Below are positions 1 through 9,070 of a stretch of 64,000 nucleotides of DNA, in pieces. The position numbers and the translations under genes are program-made. The stretch lies in contig JAIEBI010000057.1 in the NCBI GenBank assembly GCA_029070965.1, positions 1 through 64,000 of the forward strand. Reading direction: 5' to 3'. This stretch comes from Clostridiales bacterium (GTDB lineage: Bacteria > Bacillota > Clostridia > Christensenellales > Pumilibacteraceae). The number at the start of each line of letters is the position of its first letter. Position 1 is the first letter of the stretch. The notes beneath the pieces were generated by a model. It was given only the letters and a program-made list of their open reading frames with translations. It had not been told where the DNA came from and searched no databases.

Positions 1-448
1 AGCCGCCGTTAGCGTACCCTTCCGTACCTATCGTTTTGGGCGCTATCTTGGTAGTGTCTACAACGTTTATCTCGTTGTCAAAGTAGTCCGTGCCCTTTTC
101 GTACTTGAACGCAATTCCTTCCTCATCGGCTTGGGCAATAAACTCTTGCGCATTGTTTGCGTCGCGTGCGCCGTTGAGCTGGGCGCGGTACAATCCGCCT
201 TTTACAACGTCGCCCCAAGCGTTGGCTTTGCCGTCCGAATCGGAATAGCCGCGGTAGCCGTTGACAAAGTAGATGTTATTGCCGTACGCCACTGCCGAGC
301 CGCCCTGACTGGTGACGGCATATTTGGTGTCTTGCGCCGAAAATTTGATTTCCGAATAGCTGTCGCCGCTGCAACCGAGCATGGCGACGGGTGTTGCCGC
401 AAGGACCGCGGCAAGCGCTATTGAAGTGGCAAGTTGAGATTTTTTCAT
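1..448 (-). CDS. Lipoprotein, partial (runs off the left edge)
   Basis: Manual reverse translation from ATG at 448: MKKSQLATSIALAAVLAATPVAMLGCSGDSYSEIKF..., signal peptide plus lipobox-like LGCS; GGAG upstream; open to the window edge. Confidence 0.75.
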   Translation of the reverse strand, partial: MKKSQLATSIALAAVLAATPVAMLGCSGDSYSEIKFSAQDTKYAVTSQGGSAVAYGNNIYFVNGYRGYSDSDGKANAWGDVVKGGLYRAQLNGARDANNAQEFIAQADEEGIAFKYEKGTDYFDNEINVVDTTKIAPKTIGTEGYANGG

Positions 449-523
449 ATTTGCTCCAAAAAAGGTGATGACCGATTTAAATTATTACCGTTTTAATAAA
501 CATTCATTCTTTGCGACAAATGC

Positions 524-2791
524 TCAGTTTTTGATTTTGAACGAAACGCGCGAGGCAAGCAGTCCATCGCCCGTTACCTTTACCACCGCTTTATTCTCGG
601 CGGGGTCGGGACGGATGATTGCAAGCGCTCTGCCGCCGTACGCGGGACAGCTGTCGAACGAATTTTTCCTCAGCATAGGGTCGGCGTTGACAAAGCCTAT
701 AAGCTCGCCGCCCGTCACGGTTACGTTAAGCTCGCGCATAGCGTACGGAACAAGCAGTCCGTCGCGGTCGCAAACCTCTACGTACACAAACCCGACGTCC
801 TTGCGCCCTACCGACAAGTTTTTGGAATATGCCGTAAGACTGAGCGTTTTGGGCGAACCTGCCGATTTTAGCTGCGACCGAGCGCACTCCGTACCCTTAA
901 AGTAGGCAACCGCCTCTAACGTCCCGGGATAATAGTCCACGCTGAACGACGCAATATGCTTGTTTACCTTGCCCGCCAGCTTGCGCCCGACTATCCTTCC
1001 GTCAAGGTACAGCGCCACGACGTCGCCCGACGTGTAAACCTCCACGTTCACTTTTTGACCGAGGTAGCGCGGCCAGTTCCACATATGCACGGGCTCGCCG
1101 CCGTCGGGGTCGCGCACTACGATGTACGCAATTCCGCGCTCGCCGAGTAGAACGCGCTTGTACACGCTTTGCGGCTTGTCGCAGCCTATGGCGTCGAGAT
1201 CGCCTAACGTAGTCGTATTTTCGTTAAGCTTGCCGCCCCCCGGGTAATCCATACCGCAGTCGTTAAAGTCGCCTATTACGCGGTCGTTCTTTTCGGTGGC
1301 GTCAAGGCTGTCAAACGCATGCGCGCTGTCGGTGCGCGCGCCGAGCACAAGTCTGTCGCGCTTAGCCCGCTCCGTTTCGTACAACGGATATAAATAGTTG
1401 AACCCGCAAACGTCAACCGCGTCGAACGCGCCCGCCGTCAGGTCCTCGAATAAGCTCTTCTCTCTGCCCGCATTGATTGCCGCTCCGTCGTTATCGAACA
1501 CCGTCTTGCGGCAGCCCGCTTGTTCAAGCTCGTTACGCGTAGGCACTTGCTCGCGCGTGGAAACGGTTATGGGGCGGGTGTTATCGATTTCTCTGATCCT
1601 GTCCGCAATCGCCTTGATAAGCTCGTGGCCGTCGTAACGGTTGTAGCATTCCGCAACGTCGTCCGCCACGCCGTATACCGTCACCGACGGATGGTTGCGA
1701 AGCTCGGCGATTTTGGGAAACACCGAGTAGTAGCGGCGATCGCTAAGCACCCCGCCCAGCGGCGATTTAGCCTCGTTAAGGCAAGGGAAAAGATCGACAA
1801 AAACGTACATACCCACGTCGTCGCACGCGTCAAGCGTGGCGGCGGTGGGACAGCCAACGTAATGAACGGCGTTATAGCCGATGGATTTAAGACCTTCAAG
1901 CTTGCGCTTTTCGTTGCAGTACAGCGAAACGGCGCCGAGCGCGATGTCGGCATGCGACAAGTACGCGCCCATAAGCAGGGTTTTGCGGTTGTTTATATAC
2001 AGTCCGCGCGTCGGCGAAAGAGTGCGCGACACAACGCCGAACCGCGTCGTAGCGGTGCACGGCTCGCCTTCCTCGGTAGCGGACGTGAGCTTTGCAGTCA
2101 TCGTATACATATACGGATCGGACGGCGACCACTCGTACGCGTTTGTCATGCGCACGCGCACACCGAGCGTTTTGTGCTGGTTAGCTCTGAGATATATTTT
2201 GCGCTGCTTTTTGCCGGCGCGCTTGCCGCGCGCGTTAAGCACCGTACAGTCGAGTACAAACTTTTGCGGCTTGTCCGAATCGTTAAAAACAATCACTTCG
2301 GTATCGGCGTACACCCTGTCGCCCACCACCGCCGTTTTTACAAACGGATAATCTATGCCGTACGGCTGGGCGTTTTCGGCATAAACAAGCTCTACACCGC
2401 CCGCAATGCCCAAGCCCAAATACTTGTCCGACATTTCAGGCGAGGTGGTAAGCACTATTTTTATGGAATTGTGCGCGCCCGCAAGGTTTACGGTAAACAC
2501 GTGCGGAGCATAACCGTTGTTGAGTAATCCGACGCTCTTGTCGTTTACGAACACCTCGCCGTAACCGCAAACGCCGGTAATCTTAATGTCGACCAAACCG
2601 TTACCGTTTTTGATTTGCGGCAAAGCGTGGGTAAACACCGCCCTTTCGGTGGGGATGTACCCGTTAAGCGCTCCGAAGGCGCACGTGTAATCACGCGCGG
2701 CGTGTGCGGTTACGTCGTACGGAAGATCGCAAGTAGTGCTTTCCTCCCCGACGACCACACTCCAATTCGTGTTTAAATCGACACTTTTCAT
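524..2791 (-). CDS. Glycoside hydrolase family 2 / beta-galactosidase-like protein
   Basis: 755 aa ORF; GH2-like N-terminal sandwich and TIM-barrel style motifs (LLMGAYLSHADIALG..., SIGYNAVHYVGCPTAATLDACDDVGMYVFVDLF); no signal peptide. Confidence 0.8.
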   Translation of the reverse strand: MKSVDLNTNWSVVVGEESTTCDLPYDVTAHAARDYTCAFGALNGYIPTERAVFTHALPQIKNGNGLVDIKITGVCGYGEVFVNDKSVGLLNNGYAPHVFTVNLAGAHNSIKIVLTTSPEMSDKYLGLGIAGGVELVYAENAQPYGIDYPFVKTAVVGDRVYADTEVIVFNDSDKPQKFVLDCTVLNARGKRAGKKQRKIYLRANQHKTLGVRVRMTNAYEWSPSDPYMYTMTAKLTSATEEGEPCTATTRFGVVSRTLSPTRGLYINNRKTLLMGAYLSHADIALGAVSLYCNEKRKLEGLKSIGYNAVHYVGCPTAATLDACDDVGMYVFVDLFPCLNEAKSPLGGVLSDRRYYSVFPKIAELRNHPSVTVYGVADDVAECYNRYDGHELIKAIADRIREIDNTRPITVSTREQVPTRNELEQAGCRKTVFDNDGAAINAGREKSLFEDLTAGAFDAVDVCGFNYLYPLYETERAKRDRLVLGARTDSAHAFDSLDATEKNDRVIGDFNDCGMDYPGGGKLNENTTTLGDLDAIGCDKPQSVYKRVLLGERGIAYIVVRDPDGGEPVHMWNWPRYLGQKVNVEVYTSGDVVALYLDGRIVGRKLAGKVNKHIASFSVDYYPGTLEAVAYFKGTECARSQLKSAGSPKTLSLTAYSKNLSVGRKDVGFVYVEVCDRDGLLVPYAMRELNVTVTGGELIGFVNADPMLRKNSFDSCPAYGGRALAIIRPDPAENKAVVKVTGDGLLASRVSFKIKN

Positions 2792-2797
2792 ACTCTC

Positions 2798-2826
2798 ATT
2801 ATAACAACATGCAATGCAAAAGGCAA
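2798..2826 (-). promoter_or_regulatory. Promoter TTGCCT-N17-TATAAT, 6 nt from ATG of GH2 gene
   Basis: Minus -35 2826-2821, -10 2803-2798, ATG 2791. Confidence 0.6.
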
Positions 2827-2947
2827 GTAAATTAACGCCTTTTTTCGATTTACCAACTTAAAATATCGAAAAAACGCCTTTTTTTGAGAATTTTTTGATT
2901 AGAAAATTTTTCGCGCGAAAACCGCGCAATTCGGCAGGCAACCGCGA

Positions 2948-3826
2948 CTATACCCTCTCATGCAACACGCCCGTGGGAGCGGGGGCAAAAACGCGCGCGC
3001 CATTGCCCTTCAACGCCGTATAGCACTCGTAAAACCGCCCAATATCGGTAAAATACCCGAGCGTCATGCCGCCCGAGCCAGTAAGATTGACCGCCGCCCC
3101 GTAGCAGCGGAGCAGCTCGGCGTTATTTGCTATTTCGGGCGAAAAGCATACGGCAGGCTCATACAAAGCGTTACCCAAATGCTCTATCGCCTTATTATCG
3201 CCGTCCAACAAAAGATTAATCAGCTTGTCGGCGTCCGTAGGACAGTGCTTGTAATCGGCATGAAGCTCGTCGAATTTTTTGTAAGCCGCGGCGGTAGAAA
3301 CAGGCGATGCCGGAAGCCCGACCATAAACAGCTTTAACTTGTTTTCTATAAAGAACAATTGCTCGCCCAAGCCTTGAACGCGAGCCAGCCCGCCCGTCAG
3401 CATAAAAGGAACGTCCGACCCGACGGATAGCGCAACCGAGCGCATATCCACGCCGAGCGACGGAAGCTTATACAAAACGTCCAACGCGCGCAATACCGCC
3501 GCGCCGTCTGCCGACGACCCACCCAGTCCCGCGCCTATCGGTATGCGCTTTTCCACGGTTATATCAAACCCGTTGCAGTGTATGACGTCCTGCACGGCTT
3601 TTGCCGCCTTGTACGCGGTGTTGTTCTCAGCGGGCAAAAATTCCGCGCCGATAAACTTTACGTTTATTTGCTTGTCGTTGCGCTCGGTTACGGTAACCGT
3701 ATCGAACAAATCGACGGACATCATAACGCTGTCCAGCAAATGCATGGAACGCTCTTCGTCCCGCCCCGTAATATTGAGCGAAAGGTTGACCTTTGCGAAA
3801 GCTTTTAACTTAATCGTATTACTCAT
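2948..3826 (-). CDS. ispE: 4-diphosphocytidyl-2-C-methyl-D-erythritol kinase
   Basis: GHMP kinase motif PIGAGLGGSSADGAAVLRAL, N-term KLKAFAKVNLSLNITG; start set at MSNTIKL. Confidence 0.92.
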   Translation of the reverse strand: MSNTIKLKAFAKVNLSLNITGRDEERSMHLLDSVMMSVDLFDTVTVTERNDKQINVKFIGAEFLPAENNTAYKAAKAVQDVIHCNGFDITVEKRIPIGAGLGGSSADGAAVLRALDVLYKLPSLGVDMRSVALSVGSDVPFMLTGGLARVQGLGEQLFFIENKLKLFMVGLPASPVSTAAAYKKFDELHADYKHCPTDADKLINLLLDGDNKAIEHLGNALYEPAVCFSPEIANNAELLRCYGAAVNLTGSGGMTLGYFTDIGRFYECYTALKGNGARVFAPAPTGVLHERV

Positions 3827-3832
3827 ATTACG

Positions 3833-3861
3833 ATTATACACCGCGCAAAAAATAAAGTCAA
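3833..3861 (-). promoter_or_regulatory. Promoter TTGACT-N17-TATAAT, 6 nt from ATG of ispE
   Basis: Minus -35 3861-3856, -10 3838-3833, ATG 3826. Confidence 0.7.
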
Positions 3862-3871
3862 GCCGCTTATT

Positions 3872-4030
3872 AATTCAGAATTATGAATTAAGAATTCAGA
3901 ATTTATGGACTGCGCTTCGCGCCCTTATTTAAATTAATTTAACCGACATTTTTATCTCTTATCTACAATTCTTAATGGAAAAAGGGCGGCTCACGCCACC
4001 CTTAATTCTGCATTCTTAATTCTGCATTAA
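3872..4030. repeat. Intergenic element bounded by AATTCAGAATT-type inverted arms
   Basis: AATTCAGAATTATGAATTAAGAATTCAGAATT (3872-3903) and TTAATTCTGCATTCTTAATTCTGCATTAATTA (~4002-4030), central hairpin 3982-4003. Confidence 0.6.
3977..4003 (-). terminator. Terminator of DUF3794/LysM gene
   Basis: Minus AAGGGTGGCGTGAGCCGCCCTTTTT. Confidence 0.75.
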
Positions 4031-5500
4031 TTATTTATTACAAAAGTTTATCAGCTTCTCCCCGCCCGAATAGGGCGCGGTGGCGGAATTTTGCTGCTGC
4101 ACTCGTTCGGGCGAACAGCACAGCGCTTTTGCCGCCTGCCATAATGTTTCGCCCTCTTTGGCGATATGGATAATTACCGACGCGTCGGGGCGCGCAAGCG
4201 CTTCGCCCTTTTCCACAGTAGCTATGCACTCGCATTCGGACGACGAGGACAGCATAAGCGTGAACGCAACCTCGGCCTTTATGTCGAACACCGATTCGCG
4301 CCTAATCTTTACGTTTACGTCGGTTACGGTTGCGATTGCCGTTACGTTGGTTGCGTCGGTGTGGTTTGCAAGCGGCATGGCAAACGGCAAGCGGAAGGCA
4401 AGCGCGTCTACCGCGTTCTTTTCGGCATTATAGTAAATTATATCCCCGCCTACCAAGCCTTCCACATTTACCCGCTCGTTTTCTATCTTTGCGGATGTAA
4501 GCGTGCAGAACGTACCGGTAACGCACAAAACATTGTCGGCGGCAAGCCTATCCGCCTCGATAGGCACTTGACCGTCCACCGTGTCGATTACGGTAGTAAG
4601 CGGCTCGACTGTTATACAGCGCAATGTTTGTTCGGTCGTTTGTATTTCGTTATCGGCGCAAAATACGTCGGTAACGACCTCGGCGGTCGCCGAGGTAAGC
4701 GCGGTGGCGTTGAGCCGCACCGTTGCGGCAATTTCTATACGTCCGTCGCCCGCAAGCGTTGCCGAGCTGTCGGTAATATGCGCGTACGCAAACGCCGTAT
4801 CTCCGTCATGCACCGGCGCCGCGATGCTTTTTACAAACGGCGTAACTATGCGCATGGACGATATTGTGCCGTCGTCGGTTTTGACTGCGGCAAAGGTATA
4901 TACTGCGCCCGAAACCTTTATTTCGCCGTCACTCGCTTCCGCGCCTGTAACGATTGCGCGGCTTGCCGAAAACAGCACGTCGGTTATTTTGGGCGCGCCC
5001 ACGCTGTCGGTTACGTACACGATTTCGCTCGTGTCGGCACAGGCCGTACTGTACGATACCGTGCGCTTTTCGGCGTAAATTCCGTCGTCGGGCTGAGCTA
5101 TGCACGCGTACTCGTTGTCAACAACGGCTACCGCGGCGGTGTCCACTACCGCCACCGCTTTTAGCGTGCCGTTCTCTATAGTCGCTTCAACGTTTATAAC
5201 CTCGGGCATAAGCGTTACCGCCGTGCCCGCCGTTATTTGCGGCGAAGATATTTTGTCGGAAAACTCGGCAACCGCGGTTACGCATTGAACAGCACCGTCC
5301 ACCAGCACCATGCAGTCGAATGTGGTTTTACCCACGTACCGCGCCTCGCCCGCAAATACTTCGCTCGGCGTCGTCACCGCCGTTGCGGACGCGGACAATA
5401 CCTTGCAATCGTTGTTTATGGGCTGACGCGCCTCGACCACCGCTTGACCGCGTGCGATCCATACAATTTCATCGCTCTTAATATTGATGTTTTCGGGCAT
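4031..5500 (-). CDS. DUF3794 (SPOCS) and LysM domain protein, SipL-like spore protein
   Basis: C-terminal LysM (VIIHIAKEGETLWQAAKALCCSPERVQQQN) and repeated all-beta DUF3794-like segments; RBS AAGGAG before MPENINIK at 5500, so the upstream ORF extension is not used. Confidence 0.75.
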   Translation of the reverse strand: MPENINIKSDEIVWIARGQAVVEARQPINNDCKVLSASATAVTTPSEVFAGEARYVGKTTFDCMVLVDGAVQCVTAVAEFSDKISSPQITAGTAVTLMPEVINVEATIENGTLKAVAVVDTAAVAVVDNEYACIAQPDDGIYAEKRTVSYSTACADTSEIVYVTDSVGAPKITDVLFSASRAIVTGAEASDGEIKVSGAVYTFAAVKTDDGTISSMRIVTPFVKSIAAPVHDGDTAFAYAHITDSSATLAGDGRIEIAATVRLNATALTSATAEVVTDVFCADNEIQTTEQTLRCITVEPLTTVIDTVDGQVPIEADRLAADNVLCVTGTFCTLTSAKIENERVNVEGLVGGDIIYYNAEKNAVDALAFRLPFAMPLANHTDATNVTAIATVTDVNVKIRRESVFDIKAEVAFTLMLSSSSECECIATVEKGEALARPDASVIIHIAKEGETLWQAAKALCCSPERVQQQNSATAPYSGGEKLINFCNK

Positions 5501-5615
5501 AATGCACTCCTTGAAATAGATATCGCTATATGATATTCGCCGAGTCGCACGATTATGCCCGATAAAATAACGGTATAAATATTCTTTATAAAATGTTTGT
5601 CGAAAATAATCGCTA

Positions 5616-5650
5616 AACAAATAAGCGTTCCGATTTTTACCTCGGAACGC
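5616..5650 (-). terminator. Terminator of tex
   Basis: Minus GCGTTCCGA-ggtaaaaa-TCGGAACGCTTATTTGTTT. Confidence 0.65.
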
Positions 5651-5658
5651 CATTTATA

Positions 5659-8205
5659 TTATTTTCTATTGAACATTTTAGCGAGCGCTGCAAGCTTTTC
5701 TTCCATTGTCATGTTTTCGGTGGAAGGCGCTCTCTCCTCGCGGTCGCGGTCGCGGTAGCCGCTTTGCCGTTCGCGGTCGAATTTTCTTTCTCTCCGCTCG
5801 CCGTTGTGCTCGAACTTTCTCTCGCCGTTGCGGTTTTCAAATTTTTCCCTACGGTCGGGTCTTGCTTCACCGCCCTCGCCGTTTGCGCGAGCTTCGCGGC
5901 GGGCTTGGCGTTCCAAGTATTCCTGATGTTTCTTTTCGCGCTCGGCTTTGCGCTCCAAGTACTCGGCATGCTTCTTTTGCCGTTCCGCCTTTTGCTCGGC
6001 GCGTTCCTGCTTTTGCTTGTCGTAATCGGCTTTGCGTTGGTCGCGGGTCGAAGGGTCGAGCATAGTCAGCGCAATGCGGTGTTTTTCGTGGTCTACACTG
6101 AGCACCCAAACGTTGATTTTGTCGCCCACTTTAAGCACGTCCGACGGGTGGCGGACAAAGCCGTCCGAAATTTCCGATATGTGCAACAATCCGTCTTGGT
6201 GTACCGAAATATCCACGAACGCGCCGAAATCGGTAACGTTGCGGACAACGCCCAAAATTTGCATGCCTTCTTTAAGGTCGTTTATGTCCATAAGGTCGGA
6301 ACGCAAAATCGGCGGAGGCAATTCGTCACGCACGTCGCGCCCCGGCTTGATAAGCTCGGTAACGATGTCGTTAAGCGTAGGCACGCCTACGCCTATCTCG
6401 GCGGCAACCGTTTCCTCGCCAGCGTCCTTAACCTTTTGCGGCAAATCGCCAAGCTTGCACTCCATTACGTCGGCATTGGTGTAGCCGAATTTTTGTATAA
6501 GCTTTTGCGCCGCGTCGTAAGATTCGGGGTGAACGGCGGTGTTGTCGAGTACGTTATCCCCGCCCACTATGCGCAGGAAGCCGGCGCACTGCTCAAAAGC
6601 CTTTGCGCCAAGCTTAGGCACTTCGAGCAGCTGCTTGCGCGACCCGAACGGCTTGTTGGAGCGGTATTCCACGATATTCTTGGCGGTGGCGGCGTTAAGT
6701 CCTGAGACGTACGACAAAAGCGTGTGCGAGGCGGTGTTAAGGTCTACGCCAACGCTGTTTACGCAGTCCTCGACAGCTGCTTCCAGCGACGAGGTAAGCC
6801 GTTTTTGCGGCATGTCGTGCTGGTACTGACCTACGCCTAACGAGCGCACGTCCACCTTGATAAGTTCGGCAAGCGGGTCGAGCAAACGCCGCGCAATGGA
6901 TATCGCGCTGCGAATTGTAAGGTCGAGCTCGGGGAATTCCTCGGCACCCAGCTTGCTGCCGCTGTACACCGACGCGCCCGATTCGGACACCACGGCATAC
7001 TGCACGGGACGGTCAAGCTCTTTTATAAGCTCGGCGACAAAGATTTCCGATTCCTTGGACGCCGTTCCGTTGCCTATGGAAATGCAGTCAACGTTGTATT
7101 TGTATATTAAGTCTTTTAAAATCTCTTTTGCCTGCTCGATTTTCTTTTGCGGCGGCGTGGGGTAAACGACCGAGCTTGCCAAAAACTTACCCGACGCGTC
7201 GATAACCGCTATCTTGCAGCCTGTCCTGTACGCGGGGTCGAGTCCGAGTATAACCTTGCCTTTGAGCGGCGGCTGCAGCAGAAGCGGTTTGAGGTTGCGC
7301 TCGAATGTCTTAATTGCCTGCTCGGACGCGCGGTCGAACAATTCATTGCGCACCTCGCGTTCTATACTCGGCGAAATAAGGCGTTTATAACTGTCCTCTA
7401 TCGTTCTGTCGATAAGCGCGTCAAACGCCGACTGTTTCTTTTTGGCAGCGGCTATCGCGTTAAGCGCGGCGACCTCGTCCACCACTACCGACACTTTAAG
7501 GCACCCTTCCTTTTCGCCGCGTGTTACGGCAAGGACGCGGTGGCTGGGCACGGTGGCGACAGCCTCGTCAAACTTAAAGTACGTTTCGTAAATCTTTTTC
7601 TTTTCGTCGTCGGTGCAGCTCTCGTCGAGCACGGCGGTAAGCCTGCCCGCGGTAAGCGCAGCCTCGCGCAAGGTCTTGCGAATAGCCGCGTCATCGGAAA
7701 TGCGCTCGGCAATAATGTCGCACGCGCCGTCGATTGCCGCTTTGCTGTCCGGCACCTCTTTTTCGGCGTCTATGTACGGCGCGGTCAATTCGGCCTCGTC
7801 GTAACTTGTAAGCTCCTGCGCCTCTATAATATCGGCAAGCGGTTCCAGTCCGCGCGCGATTGCGACGGAGGCGCGCGTCTTTTTCTTTTGCTTGTACGGA
7901 CGGTAAATGTCTTCCGCCTCGGTAAGAGTTTTTGCGGCGGACAGCGCGGACGCCAATTCGTCCGTCCACTTGCCCTGCGACTCTATGGACGCTTGGATTT
8001 CCTCCTTGCGCTTTTCAAGCCCTTTAAGGTACTCGTAACGCTCGGACAGCTCGCGTATAACCTGATCGTCGGTCGCGCCGTGCATTTCCTTGCGGTAGCG
8101 CGCGATAAACGGAACGGTATCGCCCTGATCCAAAAGATCGACAATGTTTGAGCAGTGTTCTTGTTTGAGCCCGAATTCCTCGGCAAGTTGTTTCTTTACG
8201 TCCAT
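5659..8205 (-). CDS. tex: Tex family S1 RNA-binding protein with long charged C-terminal tail
   Basis: YqgF-like GLDPAYRTGCKIAVID, HhH regions, S1 domain GMQILGVVRNVTDFGAFVDISVHQDGLLHISEI; RBS AGGAG. Confidence 0.93.
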   Translation of the reverse strand: MDVKKQLAEEFGLKQEHCSNIVDLLDQGDTVPFIARYRKEMHGATDDQVIRELSERYEYLKGLEKRKEEIQASIESQGKWTDELASALSAAKTLTEAEDIYRPYKQKKKTRASVAIARGLEPLADIIEAQELTSYDEAELTAPYIDAEKEVPDSKAAIDGACDIIAERISDDAAIRKTLREAALTAGRLTAVLDESCTDDEKKKIYETYFKFDEAVATVPSHRVLAVTRGEKEGCLKVSVVVDEVAALNAIAAAKKKQSAFDALIDRTIEDSYKRLISPSIEREVRNELFDRASEQAIKTFERNLKPLLLQPPLKGKVILGLDPAYRTGCKIAVIDASGKFLASSVVYPTPPQKKIEQAKEILKDLIYKYNVDCISIGNGTASKESEIFVAELIKELDRPVQYAVVSESGASVYSGSKLGAEEFPELDLTIRSAISIARRLLDPLAELIKVDVRSLGVGQYQHDMPQKRLTSSLEAAVEDCVNSVGVDLNTASHTLLSYVSGLNAATAKNIVEYRSNKPFGSRKQLLEVPKLGAKAFEQCAGFLRIVGGDNVLDNTAVHPESYDAAQKLIQKFGYTNADVMECKLGDLPQKVKDAGEETVAAEIGVGVPTLNDIVTELIKPGRDVRDELPPPILRSDLMDINDLKEGMQILGVVRNVTDFGAFVDISVHQDGLLHISEISDGFVRHPSDVLKVGDKINVWVLSVDHEKHRIALTMLDPSTRDQRKADYDKQKQERAEQKAERQKKHAEYLERKAEREKKHQEYLERQARREARANGEGGEARPDRREKFENRNGERKFEHNGERRERKFDRERQSGYRDRDREERAPSTENMTMEEKLAALAKMFNRK

Positions 8206-8306
8206 AAACTCCTCGTAAAAAAGGTCGGCATATCCTGCCGATTACTTAACACTATATTACACCATTTTATCAATAAAATCAAATATTTTAAACACATTTT
8301 TGCACG

Positions 8307-8332
8307 CAAAAAGCCGTGCATATGCACGGCTT
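8307..8332 (-). terminator. Terminator of yabPQ
   Basis: AAGCCGTGCATATGCACGGCTTTTTGC. Confidence 0.75.
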
Positions 8333-8339
8333 ACAAAAT

Positions 8340-8648
8340 CTATTTTCGGGCTTTTCGAGGTTTGCGTTGTTTGCGCTCTTTTCCTTCACGCCCGCCGCTC
8401 GAAGTGAGCTTGTACGTTATAAAGTACCCGCCGAAAAGCGAAGCAAACATATACGGCGCAAGCACGCTGCCCGTTAAAATTACGTACAACGTGAACGCCC
8501 CGCCCACTATAATTACGGTTAGCGTGTCCAGTATTACGGTGACGGGCAAAATGTCGGTGCGCTTTGCAAGCAGGCTTTCGCCAATATACAAAAACCGCGC
8601 GGCAATGCCCAGACCCAAGCAGAACAAAAAGGCGTACGTTTCGCTCAT
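8340..8648 (-). CDS. yabQ: YabQ-like small membrane protein (spore cortex)
   Basis: Hydrophobic ~100 aa protein overlapping and directly downstream of a YabP homologue. Confidence 0.55.
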   Translation of the reverse strand: MSETYAFLFCLGLGIAARFLYIGESLLAKRTDILPVTVILDTLTVIIVGGAFTLYVILTGSVLAPYMFASLFGGYFITYKLTSSGGREGKERKQRKPRKARK

Positions 8649-8926
8649 TTGAAAATCCGTTTGATAAGCGGCACGCGCGCGCCGGCGTACTTTATGCCGT
8701 CGATATTGCCTTGCAGCGTAAGGTTGCCGTCGGCGTCGTCGAACTTGGCGATTTTGAGCGCCGAGCCCGTTACGATAAGCCTACCGAGAGCGGTAGTCAA
8801 ATCTATTTGCGTTTCGGTCGCGCCGTCTACCTTGGCAACGCCCGTCATGACCGCTTTTTTCCTGTCGGTCATGTTGATGGAATGGGAAGTGAATTTTGTG
8901 TTATTTACAATTTTTTCGTCTTTCAT
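8645..8926 (-). CDS. yabP: Sporulation protein YabP
   Basis: 93 aa YabP-like: TDRKKAVMTGVAKVDGATETQIDLTTALGRLIVTGSALKIAKFD. Confidence 0.82.
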   Translation of the reverse strand: MKDEKIVNNTKFTSHSINMTDRKKAVMTGVAKVDGATETQIDLTTALGRLIVTGSALKIAKFDDADGNLTLQGNIDGIKYAGARVPLIKRIFK

Positions 8927-8932
8927 GCTAAC

Positions 8933-8959
8933 ATACTATGCGGCAAATGTTTGGAATAT
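8933..8959 (-). promoter_or_regulatory. SigE-like promoter of yabP
   Basis: Minus ATATT-N14-CATAGTAT, resembling B. subtilis SigE consensus; ends 6 nt before the ATG. Confidence 0.5.
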
Positions 8960-9012
8960 AAGCTAACGAAAAAATTAAATATAATTATTGTCATATAAGC
9001 TCTAAAAAACTG

Positions 9013-9041
9013 TTGCGAAAAACTGTGAAAAACTGTATACT
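9013..9041 (+). promoter_or_regulatory. mgtE promoter TTGCGA-N17-TATACT embedded in AAAAACTGT direct repeats
   Basis: Repeats at 9005, 9018 and 9028. Confidence 0.55.
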
Positions 9042-9070
9042 ATAAAGGAATAAAGTAGCGGAGGTGAAAC

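Noticed and set aside
1520-2527. 335 aa plus-strand ORF antisense to the GH2 gene
   Set aside because: Arg/His/Val-rich shadow ORF caused by GC-rich third positions opposite a convincing GH2 CDS; no RBS or family resemblance. The same applies to 4166-5164, 5764-6705, 7147-8151, 12853-13692, 32260-33294 and 34563-36101.
5501-5653. N-terminal extension MAFRGKNRNAYLF... of the DUF3794 ORF
   Set aside because: Internal ATG at 5500 has a good RBS; the extension includes the tex terminator region.
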